NCBI GenBank assembly: GCA_016182965.1
Contig: JACPFM010000092.1
Coordinates: 1 to 48,057, forward strand
Direction: 5' to 3'
Length of the DNA: 48,057 bases
Origin: Deltaproteobacteria bacterium
Lineage (GTDB): Bacteria > Myxococcota_A > Polyangia > Polyangiales > JADJMO01
Made by a program: the position numbers and the translations under genes. Position 1 is the stretch's first letter; each line of letters opens with the position of its first letter. The notes under the pieces were generated by a model, which was given only the letters and a program-made list of their open reading frames with translations, was not told where the DNA came from and ran no database searches. Below, in pieces: positions 1-11,300 of the stretch.

Positions 1-58
1 CTCCCGCAGTCGCTACCGCTGCCGTCACCGCGTCCGCTTCCGTGACCGCTTCCGTCAT
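1..58 (-). CDS. Possible N-terminal fragment of a protein running off the left edge
   Basis: Read on the minus strand, an ATG at 58-56 opens a frame that stays open to the edge and begins MTEAVTEADAVTAAVATAG. An AGGGA sequence sits about 6 nt upstream and could be a ribosome binding site. The peptide is Ala/Thr-rich and only 19 residues are visible, so no family can be named. It may equally be unrelated low-complexity DNA. Confidence 0.35.
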   Translation of the reverse strand, partial: MTEAVTEADAVTAAVATAG

Positions 59-88
59 CGAACGTCCCTGGCCAAATTTCCGGCCGGC

Positions 89-173
89 GGTACTAGTACC
101 CGCGGCGCTGCGTAGCAGCGCTCCGCCGAAGGCGGACCAGAAGAAACCCTGGGGTTTCTTCTGGCGCGGCGTA

Positions 174-177
<4 letters not shown>
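89..177. repeat. GTACTAG-bordered hairpin array
   Basis: The element opens with the perfect palindrome GGTACTAGTACC (89-100) and ends with GTACTAG (171-177). Between them are three consecutive perfect hairpins: a 7-bp stem with loop GTA (105-121), a 6-bp stem with loop GAA (122-136) and a 13-bp stem with a 2-nt centre (137-164). The stop codon of the TldD gene (174-176) lies inside the right border. It could act as a terminator for that gene, although there is no T tract, or it may be a small dispersed repeat. A related array lies at 7006-7219. Confidence 0.7.
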
Positions 178-1649
<1,472 letters not shown>

Positions 1650-1656
1650 TCCCACA

Positions 1657-1662
1657 CAGGTA
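1657..1662 (-). promoter_or_regulatory. Candidate -10 element of the tldD-like gene
   Basis: TACCTG on the minus strand, 7 nt from the ATG. It fits the short -10-to-start spacing seen at other genes here but matches the motif less well. Confidence 0.3.
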
Positions 1663-1722
1663 AGCAGACCGGCGTGCGTCGTAAAGCACGAGCGCAGTTG
1701 GCGGCGCTCGCGGCGCGCGCCC

Positions 1723-2826
1723 TCAGTGCAGCACGGCGCGGGGGCCGGCGCTGACCTCGATGCGACCGGACTCGAAATCACGGGAAAGCACGACGACCTC
1801 GTCGTGCGGTCGGCCCTCGACGACGAGCGGGGACTGCGTGGTGACGATGAGCTGCACGCGGGGGAACGCGCGGCGGAGCATGTCGACCATCTCGCGTTGC
1901 CGCCGCTGCGGCAGGTGGGCCTCGATCTCGTCGATGAGCGCGATGCCCTCGCAGGTGGTGGGATCACGGCCCGGGTACGCGAGCGAGAGCCGCCGCAGGA
2001 TGACGCCGCCGAGCAGCACGCGGTTCTTCACTCCGAAGGGCAGGTCGTCGAACGTCACGATGCGGCCGGACTGATCGCGGAAGAGCGGCTCGAAGGAGGT
2101 CGGATCGACGCCTTCGTACGTCGCCTCGCCGTCGGGCAGGAGCGTCTGGAACGTGCTGCGGTACAGCTCGAAGGGCGCCGTGCCGCGCGACGGCGCCGGG
2201 GGCGGCGGGAGCACCGACGAGCTCCGCGCCTCGGCGTCGGCGCGCGTGCGCGCCTGGAACTGCTGCAGCGCCGCGACGGTGACCGCGTTGACGAGCGCCT
2301 GCTTCACCTCGCGGGCGAGGTCCGCGCGCGAGGCGTCGTCGAAGGTGGCGTGCGAGCGGTGGTCCATCGCGCTGATCGGTCGCTCGGGCGAGGCGCCGGA
2401 GGCGGCGACGCGGGACGCCCAGCGCGCGGCCGAGAGCGGGATCACGCAGAAGCCCCGCTCGGCGGCGATGCGATCGAAGTGCGCCTGCTCGCGCTTGCGA
2501 GCCGCGGCGTCGGCGGGGAGCTCCTCGAGCTGCGCGTTGGGCGACGCGACGACCAGATCGTGCGGCCGCGCCGGATCGTCGTCGCCGAGCCGGAAGCGGG
2601 CGATGGCGTAGGCGTCGCTCGCCGGCACGCCCTCGCGCGGACGCGGCGGGGGCACGGCGAGCCCGGGCCGTGTGCAGGCGATCGCCGAGAGCAGCGTCGT
2701 CTTGCCGGCGCCGCTGTCGCCGAGGATCACCGTCGTCAGGCGCGGCTGCCCCTCCTCGTCGGTCGACGACAGGGTCACGTCGTCGAACGGACCCAGGTTC
2801 CGGAGCCGGATGGACGTCAGGTACAT
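1723..2826 (-). CDS. AAA/ABC-like ATPase of the RecF/OLD-type superfamily
   Basis: The product is a predicted cytoplasmic ATPase of 367 aa starting MYLTSIRLRNLGPF, the N-terminal strand pattern typical of AAA_15/AAA_21 and COG3950-like ATPases. Walker A is GDSGAGKTTLL (about residues 32-42). Walker B is in GIALIDEIEAHLP, followed by an H-loop-like TTQSPLV. A longer frame starts upstream at GTG 2874, but a TAGCCT hexamer lies within those codons, so ATG 2826 is preferred. No nuclease (TOPRIM) domain or partner gene is visible, so a defence or repair role cannot be assigned. It lies between a lipoprotein gene and tldD on the same strand, with 88 nt upstream that may hold its own promoter. Confidence 0.8.
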   Translation of the reverse strand: MYLTSIRLRNLGPFDDVTLSSTDEEGQPRLTTVILGDSGAGKTTLLSAIACTRPGLAVPPPRPREGVPASDAYAIARFRLGDDDPARPHDLVVASPNAQLEELPADAAARKREQAHFDRIAAERGFCVIPLSAARWASRVAASGASPERPISAMDHRSHATFDDASRADLAREVKQALVNAVTVAALQQFQARTRADAEARSSSVLPPPPAPSRGTAPFELYRSTFQTLLPDGEATYEGVDPTSFEPLFRDQSGRIVTFDDLPFGVKNRVLLGGVILRRLSLAYPGRDPTTCEGIALIDEIEAHLPQRRQREMVDMLRRAFPRVQLIVTTQSPLVVEGRPHDEVVVLSRDFESGRIEVSAGPRAVLH

Positions 2827-2864
2827 CTGGTGCGAGCGGCGTGCGAGCGGGCTACGAGACCGAC

Positions 2865-2870
2865 AGGCTA
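2865..2870 (-). promoter_or_regulatory. Candidate -10 element (TAGCCT) of the AAA ATPase gene
   Basis: TAGCCT on the minus strand, 38 nt before ATG 2826. It matches the TA-n-n-CT pattern found upstream of several genes here, though with a longer leader. Confidence 0.35.
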
Positions 2871-2914
2871 GCACCCGCCGCGCGGCCCGGCCGTTCTCGG
2901 CTCGGGTTCTCGGC

Positions 2915-3462
2915 TCAGAGGATCGTCGTCGTGCTCCGGTCGACCGTGCCGTCGCTGCGCTGGACGAGCAACGTGTATGTGCGGCCGGTCACGAACCGCA
3001 CGCGCCCGGTGTCGGCGGCGTAGAGGGTGACGGTCTCGTCGGCGAAGGTCGTGCGGTCGAGCCGCACCGCCGCGTTCAGCGGCTTGTCGCTGGAGTCGAA
3101 GACCGCGAGCGCCCAGGTCACCTTGCCGTCGGCGTAGGGGAGGTGCCACGACGGGGGGATTCGATCGGAGCCGGTCAGCGTGTCCCACACCTCGGCGCCG
3201 TGCGATTCGCCGGTCGCGTCGCTCGCGTACAGCACGAGCGCGCGCACGTCGCCGGAGAGGCGCACGCGCAGTGCGTAGTCCTTCTCACCGTCGGGCCGCG
3301 TCGCCGCGTCGCCGGCGCCGACCCGATCGTCGAGCCAGCCGAGCGGCAGAAGCGGGCCCACGTCGCGCTTGGGCGGCCCGCTCGGCTTCGGCGGCGCCGG
3401 CGGCGGAGGTGGACGCGGACACGCGCCGAGCGCCGCGACGAGCAGGACGGCGGCGAGCGGTT

Positions 3463-3466
<4 letters not shown>
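2915..3466 (-). CDS. Small predicted lipoprotein, unknown function
   Basis: The 183-aa product starts at GTG 3466 with a lipoprotein signal, MKPLAAVLLVAALGAC (lipobox LGAC). A Pro-rich spacer and a beta-rich domain of about 150 residues ending RSTTTIL follow. I do not recognise a family. The start is fixed by the GTGA overlap with the stop of the upstream nth gene (TGA 3465-3463), which implies translational coupling. It is the last gene of the apparent cinA-scpB-nth-lipoprotein transcript. The cleaved protein should be anchored in a cell membrane by the acylated Cys16. Confidence 0.8.
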
Positions 3467-5666
<2,200 letters not shown>

Positions 5667-5718
5667 GGGCGGAGCATGCGCGAGCGGGCGCCGGGGCCGC
5701 AACAGGGTTCCGTGCGCG

Positions 5719-6993
5719 TCACTCGCGGGGCGGCGCGGCCGCCGGCTTGGTGTCCGGCAGCGTGCGCGCCGCCTCGAGGACCAGGGCCAGGGCCGTCCAC
5801 GCGGCCAGCGTCTGCACGCGTTGCCGGTCGGCGCCCCCGAAGTGGCGCTCGTCGACGGCGACGCCGTCGGCGGACGAGAGCGCGAAGTAGACGAGCCCGA
5901 CGGGCTTGTCGTCGGTGCCGCCCGTGGGCCCGGCGATCCCGGTGATCGCCACCCCGACGTCGGCGCCGGTGACGCGGCGGACCCCTTGCGCCATCGCCGC
6001 CGCGCACTCCGCGCTCACCGCGCCGTGCGCGCGGATCAGCTCCGGGTCCACGCCGAGCACGGTGCTCTTGCTGGTGTTCGAGTAGGTGACCGCATCGAGC
6101 AGGAGGAACTCGCTGGAGCCAGCGATGCTCGTGAGCAGGTGCCCGACGAGCCCGCCGGTGCACGACTCGGCGATACCCAGCGTGAGGCCTCGCTTGCGTA
6201 GCGCACGACCGACGGCCGCCGGGAACGAGTCGGCGGCGCCCTCGCCGTAGACGAAGCCGCCGAGCCGCCGCCTGACCTCGCCCGTCGCCGCGTCGGCGAG
6301 CGCCTGTGCGTCGGTCTTGGCGCGGGCGCGCGCGTGGACCTTCACCTCGATCTCGGGGAAGTGCGCGCGGTAGCCGATGGTCACGCCCGGGAACGCCTCC
6401 TCGACGCCAGCGAGCAGCTCGCCGACGCGTGACTCGGTCTGCCCGAATGTCTTGAGGTGGTGCTGGACGGTGTCGTTGGTCGCGAGGTGCGCGATGCGCG
6501 GCAGGATCTGCTCGTCGAACATGCGCTTCATCTCGGTGGGCACGCCGGGCGTGAAGAAGAGGCGCGATCCCCCGAGCGCGAGCTGGAAGCCGGGCGCCGT
6601 CCCCACCGGGTTCGGCAGGACGTCGGCCCCCTGCGGGAAGTCGGCCTGCTTCGCGTTCGAGGGCGTCATTTCTCGACCGAGCGACGCGAAACGGCGTCGG
6701 ATGGCTTCGAGGGACGGCTCGTGCCGGGTGAGCGGGACGCCCGCGGCCTCCGCGGCGCATGCGGTGGTGAGATCGTCGGACGTCGGTCCGAGGCCGCCGG
6801 TGCACACCACCACCCGGTGGCGTGCCGCGAGGCGCCAGAGCGTCTCGACGATGGTCGCGCGCACGTCGGGGATCGTCTCGATCGCGGCGACCTCGAAGCC
6901 GTTCGCGGTCAGCCGCTCCGCGAGCCACGTCGCGTTGGTGTTCACCAGCTCGCCGCGCGTGAGCTCCGTGCCGATGCTGAGGATGGCGGGCAT
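5719..6993 (-). CDS. cinA: CinA: nicotinamide-nucleotide amidase/competence-damage protein
   Basis: The 424-aa product has the complete two-domain CinA layout. The N-terminal MoaB/COG1058-like domain begins MPAILSIGTELTRGELVNTNA and contains TGGLGPTSDDLT. The C-terminal PncC-type NMN amidohydrolase domain has IAESCTGG and VTYSNTSK (Tyr and Lys of the active site) and ITGIAGPTGGT. The enzyme is expected to hydrolyse NMN to nicotinate mononucleotide in pyridine-nucleotide salvage in the cytoplasm. It heads a minus-strand run with scpB, nth and a lipoprotein gene. A TAGGCT hexamer lies 9 nt upstream of the ATG, so the message may be leaderless. Family and length are as expected. Confidence 0.95.
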   Translation of the reverse strand: MPAILSIGTELTRGELVNTNATWLAERLTANGFEVAAIETIPDVRATIVETLWRLAARHRVVVCTGGLGPTSDDLTTACAAEAAGVPLTRHEPSLEAIRRRFASLGREMTPSNAKQADFPQGADVLPNPVGTAPGFQLALGGSRLFFTPGVPTEMKRMFDEQILPRIAHLATNDTVQHHLKTFGQTESRVGELLAGVEEAFPGVTIGYRAHFPEIEVKVHARARAKTDAQALADAATGEVRRRLGGFVYGEGAADSFPAAVGRALRKRGLTLGIAESCTGGLVGHLLTSIAGSSEFLLLDAVTYSNTSKSTVLGVDPELIRAHGAVSAECAAAMAQGVRRVTGADVGVAITGIAGPTGGTDDKPVGLVYFALSSADGVAVDERHFGGADRQRVQTLAAWTALALVLEAARTLPDTKPAAAPPRE

Positions 6994-7002
6994 CAGCGGG
7001 CG

Positions 7003-7008
7003 AGCCTA
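7003..7008 (-). promoter_or_regulatory. Candidate -10 element (TAGGCT) of cinA
   Basis: Minus-strand GTACTAGGCT with TAGGCT ending 9 nt before ATG 6993. It overlaps the left arm of the CTAGTACGGCGC inverted repeat. The same GTACTAG-purine-CT string precedes the histidine kinase at 37023. Confidence 0.5.
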
Positions 7009-7219
7009 GTACGGCGCACCGGAAGTTCGTACCTGGATCCTTCCCGACCCTTGGGGCGCCGTACTAGCGAAGTCGCGGAGCGACTTCTCGCAGCGGGTGA
7101 AGCGACGAGCGTAGCGAGGAGCGAGGGGGCGCGCGGCGCCCCCTTGTGAGTGTCGAGGTACCCGCGGCTCGGCGTAGCCGAGCGTTCGGCGGCAGCCGAA
7201 CCCGGAACGAAGTTCGGGT
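7006..7219. repeat. Cluster of inverted repeats and short-loop hairpins
   Basis: A perfect 12-bp inverted repeat, CTAGTACGGCGC (7006-7017) and GCGCCGTACTAG (7056-7067), encloses 38 bp. It is followed by a series of hairpins with loops of 3-4 nt: GAAGTCGC/GCGACTTC near 7070, GGGGCGC/GCGCCCC near 7125-7143, GCTCGGC/GCCGAGC near 7167-7183, a TTCGGC/GCCGAA stem near 7185-7200 and a CCCGGAAC/GTTCGGG-like stem near 7201-7218. The cluster resembles the one at 89-177, including the shared string GTACCCGCGGC, and ends where the dehydrogenase reading frame begins. Confidence 0.7.
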
Positions 7220-7249
7220 GATGGCATCGGTCCCGAGGTCGCGGCGGCC

Positions 7250-8227
7250 GTGCAGGAGATCGTCGCGGCGGCGGGCCTGACGATCGATTGGGACGTGCAG
7301 CAGGCGGGCGCGGGGACCGTCGCCCTCCAGAACACCACGCTCCCCGACTCGGTGCTCGAGTCGATCAAGAAGAACAAGGTCGCGCTCAAGGGGCCGATCG
7401 CAACCCCGATCGGCACCGGGTTCCGCAGCGTCAACGTGCAGATCCGTCAGGACCTCGATCTGTTCGCGAGCCTCCGTCCGGTGAAGTCGCTCCCGGGCAT
7501 CGCCACCCCGTTCACGGCGGCGCCGCCCGGCCGCGGCGGCATGCCCGGCGGCGGCGCGATCGATCTGGTGATCGTGCGCGAGAACACCGAGGGCATGTAC
7601 ACGGGCATCGAGCACGAGATCGTGCCCGGCGTGCGCGAGGCCGTGAAGGTCGTCACCGAGAAGGCGTCGATGCGCCTCTGCGAGTTCGCCTTCGAATACG
7701 CCGAGAGGATGGGCTATCCGCGCGTGACGGTCGTCCACAAGGCCAACATCATGAAGAAGACCGACGGTCTCTTCCTCGAGTGCGGCCGCGAGGCGGCGCG
7801 GCTGCACCCGAAGATCGAGATGGTCGAGATGATCGTCGACGCGTGCGCGATGAACATGGTGCGCAACCCCAACCGCCTCGGCGTGGTGGCCACGCTCAAC
7901 CTCTACGGCGACATCCTCTCCGATCTCGCGGCCGGGCTGATCGGCGGCCTCGGGATCGTCCCTGGCGCGAACATCGGCACGCACGCCGCCGTGTTCGAGG
8001 CGGTCCACGGCACCGCCCCCGACATCGCCGGCAAGGGGCTGGCGAACCCCACGGCGCTCTTGCAGAGCGCGATCATGATGCTCGACCACATGGGCGAGCA
8101 CGGGTGTGCGCGCAAGATCGAGCGCGCGATGCGCGACGTCTACGAGCGCGATCTCGCGCGGACGGGCGATCTCGGCGGCCGCGCGACGACGCGCGAGTTC
8201 ACCGAGGCGATCAAGTCGGCGCTCTGA
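7250..8227 (+). CDS. Isocitrate/isopropylmalate dehydrogenase family protein, 5' end damaged
   Basis: The product is an NAD(P)-dependent beta-decarboxylating dehydrogenase, most like the NAD-type isocitrate dehydrogenases of the TCA cycle. It shows LKGPIATPIGTGFRSVNVQIRQDLDLFASLRPVKS, IDLVIVRENTEGMYTGIE, the catalytic Lys region HKANIMKKTDG, metal-binding Asp residues in NLYGDILSDL and the cofactor site EAVHGTAPDIAGKGLANP. Homologous codons begin at 7220 with GDGIGPEV, but no ATG or GTG precedes them in frame. A stop lies at 7175-7177, and the expected first strand (about 10 residues ending I-P-G) is replaced by the hairpin cluster. The first usable start is GTG 7250, which would omit the substrate-loop residues. 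It may be a recent pseudogene, or it may use an unconventional start. A Gly/Pro insert (TAAPPGRGGMPGGG) precedes the IDLVIVREN block. Confidence 0.75.
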   Translation: MQEIVAAAGLTIDWDVQQAGAGTVALQNTTLPDSVLESIKKNKVALKGPIATPIGTGFRSVNVQIRQDLDLFASLRPVKSLPGIATPFTAAPPGRGGMPGGGAIDLVIVRENTEGMYTGIEHEIVPGVREAVKVVTEKASMRLCEFAFEYAERMGYPRVTVVHKANIMKKTDGLFLECGREAARLHPKIEMVEMIVDACAMNMVRNPNRLGVVATLNLYGDILSDLAAGLIGGLGIVPGANIGTHAAVFEAVHGTAPDIAGKGLANPTALLQSAIMMLDHMGEHGCARKIERAMRDVYERDLARTGDLGGRATTREFTEAIKSAL

Positions 8228-8256
8228 CGCGCCTGCCTGCGCTGTCGCCTGCGCTG

Positions 8257-8328
8257 GCCCGCTCGATGTCGCTTGCGCGAGCCCGCTCGATGTCGCTTGC
8301 GCGAGCCCGCTCGATGTCGCTTGCGCGA
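8257..8328. repeat. Three perfect tandem copies of a 24-bp repeat
   Basis: The 24-bp units start at 8257, 8281 and 8305 and read GCCCGCTCGATGTCGCTTGC plus GCGA. A partial copy follows. Each unit contains the near-palindrome GCTTGCGCGAGC at the unit junction. The array lies between the dehydrogenase stop and the promoter of the TPR gene. Confidence 0.85.
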
Positions 8329-8366
8329 GCCAGCTCGCGACGCGCAGGTGCGTCCATGCAGATCGC

Positions 8367-8372
8367 TATACT
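8367..8372 (+). promoter_or_regulatory. Candidate -10 element (TATACT) of the TPR gene
   Basis: TATACT ends 6 nt before GTG 8379, leaving room only for a leaderless or nearly leaderless transcript. No clear -35 sequence is visible. Confidence 0.55.
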
Positions 8373-8378
8373 CGGACG

Positions 8379-11300
8379 GTGAACGACGACCCCAACGCTC
8401 GCGCCGAGGCTCTTCATCGTCGACTCGAAGCCGCGAAGGCCCGCGGCGACGCGGAGCGTCCGCGCCTCGCCCGCCTGCACGTCGAGCGCGCGCTGATCGC
8501 CGAGGAGCAGGGCGATCGCGCAGGCGCGCTGGCCGCGTTCACGGCCGCCGCCGACGCGAACCCCGAGCACCTCGCCGCCGTGCGCGAGGCGCGCCGCGGA
8601 AGCGACGATCCGCACGAGCGTCTCGCGTGGATCGATCGCGAGCTGCGGCTGATCGGCGACGCCGAGCGCGCCGATCTGCTGATCGAGCGCGCGCGCGCCC
8701 TCGAGGCGAGCGGCGCCGCCGTGGAGGACGTCGTGCGGGCGTGGCAGGCCGCCCGCGCGCAGGATCCCGAGCACGACGGCGCGCTGGTCGGGCTCGAGCG
8801 CGCGCTGGCCCGCGCCGGCGACGACGCGGAGCTCGCGATCCATCACGCGCGGCTCGCCCGCACCATCACCAGGGACCCGGCGCTCGCCGCCTCGCACCTC
8901 CTCTCGCGCGGGCGCATCCTCGAAATGGCCGGCGACGACGCGGCCGCGCAGGAGGCGTACGCCGAGGCAGTCGCGGCGCAAGCCGCGCCCGAGCTTGCGG
9001 CGCAAGCCGCGCCCGAGCTTGCGGCGCAAGCCGCGCCCGAGCTTGGGGCGCATGCCGCGCCCGGGCCTGCCCGCGAGGCGCTCGCGCGCGTGCTCTCGCG
9101 GCGCGGGTGCTTCGCCGAGCTGCGGGATCTGCGGGTGGAGGACGCCGAGCGCACCGCCGACCGCGGCACGCGCGTGCGCCGCCTGTACGAGGCCGCCCGC
9201 CTCTCGGCCGATCGCCTCGACGATCCGGAGCGCGCCATCGCGCTGCTGCAGCGCGCGGGCGAGCACGCCGGCGACGATCCGCGGCTCGACGCGCGCGTGA
9301 TCGAGGAGCTCGTGCGGCTCCTCGAGGAGACCGGCGACGGCCACGGCGCGGCCGCTGCGCGCGTCACACGCATCCGCTACGAGCGCGTGCCCTCGGTGCG
9401 CGCGATGGAGGAGCGGAGGCTCGCCGCCGAGCTCGAGGGGGCGTCCGATCCGCGTGGCGCGGTCGAGGCGCTCGAGCGCGCGCGCGCCATCGAGCCGCTC
9501 GACGATCTGTCGCTCGGCACGCTCGATCGCCTGCTGGCGACCCTCGGCCGCGACGACGAGCGGCTCGGCCTGTGGACGGCCGAGGCGACGCGCGCCCCCG
9601 AGGGCGGGCGCGCCGCCCGCGCGTACGTGCGCGCCGCGGCGATCGCCGACGACGCGCTCGGTCGCCCGGACGACGCGCTCCGCATGCTGCGCGCCGCGTG
9701 GGCGACGCGTCCCGGCGACGAGGACGCGCTCGACGCGCAGGTACGCATTCTGTCGCGCGGCGAGGCGCGCGATCCGGCGCGGATCGGCGCCGCCATCGAT
9801 CTGCTGATCCACGCCGCCGAGCTCGCCGCCGACGTCGCGCTTCGGGTTTCGCACCTCGAGAAGGCGGCCGCGCTGGCCGAGGAGACCGATCCGACGCGCG
9901 CGGCCACCCTCTACGAGCGGGTGCTCGCGCTCTCGCCGACGCGCCGCTTCGCCATCGTGTCGCTGCAGCGGGCGCTGCGCCGCGCCGGCGACCACGCGGC
10001 GCTCGCGCGCCTGCTCGAGCGCGAGGCCGAGCAGACCACCGACGTCGATCACGCGCTCGCCCTCCGGCTGCGGGCGGCCGAGGTCTTCCACCGCCACGCG
10101 CGCGACGTCGAGCGCGCGGTCGCGATGCTTCGTCGCGTGCTCGACGTCCGCCCCGATCACGAGGGCGCCTTGCTCGCGCTGCTCGCGTGCCACGAGGAGA
10201 CCGGGCGCGCCGAGGACGCGCGCGACATCCTGCAGAGGCTCGTCGAGCTGCGTCCGGAGGGCCGCGTGCAGCTCTTGCTCGCGATTGCCGAGGTGTCGCT
10301 CCGGCGCCTCGGCGACGTCGACGGCGCGATCGGCGCGCTCCGCAAGATCCTCGCGGAGGTCCCGGCGCACGAGGTGGCGCTGCACGATCTGGCGCGCACG
10401 CTGCGGCGCGCCGGCGCGTGGCCGGAGGCCGCGGAGATCACCGAGCGCGTCGATCCCCTGCTCGCGGCCGAGATCTGGGAGGGGCGGGCGCGCGACGACG
10501 CGCGCGCGCTCTCGCTGTATCGAGTGGCGCTCGCGCACGACCCCGCCGATGCGTCGGCGCGCGAAGGGGTGATTCGCCTCGCGTCACGTCGCGGCGCTGC
10601 GGGCCGCGCCAACGAGCAACTCGCCCTCGAGGCGGAGCTCGACCCGCGGGCGCAGGCCGAGCTGGCGCTGCACCTCGGCGATCTCCCCGCGGCGATCGAG
10701 CGGCTCGCCCCGCTCGCAGGCACCGACGCGGCGCGGACGCGGCTCGAGGCCGCCTGGCGCACCGCAGACGGCGAGCTGGCGCGGGCGGCGCTCGACGCGC
10801 TCGCCACCGAAGATCCGCGCGCGCGCGTCCGGGTGGCGCTCGCCAGGCTGTACGGATCGAACGCCGTCGCCGACGCGCGCGCCGTGATCGCGCTGCGCCT
10901 GGGCGATCCCGCCGCGCTCGGCGTGCTCTTGGGCGCCCCCGAGGACGCTCCCTCCGCCCTGGCGGCGACGCTCGCGAACGAGCGCGAGCCTTCGTGCCGA
11001 TGGGTGACGCACCTGCGGCTTTCGCGCGCGCTGCCTCTGCGCGGCGACGACGCGGGGGCGCTCGCGCACGCGCGCGCCGCGCTCGCGCTCGACCCGGACT
11101 CGCCCTCCGCGATCGACGCGACCATCCGCCTCGCGTCGAAGGTCGGCGACCGCGAGGCGTTCCTGCACGCTCAGCGCCGCGCGGCCGAGATCGCCCTCGA
11201 CCCGCGCGAGCGCGTCCGCCACCTGCTGATCGCCGCGTCGACCGCGCGCGAGCTCGGCCGGGACGACGCAACGGAGCTGCTCGACGCGGCGCTCGCCGTC

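Noticed and set aside
1723..2826. Phage-defence module built on the AAA ATPase
   Set aside because: No nuclease, reverse transcriptase or other effector gene is adjacent. The neighbours are a lipoprotein and a TldD-like housekeeping peptidase.
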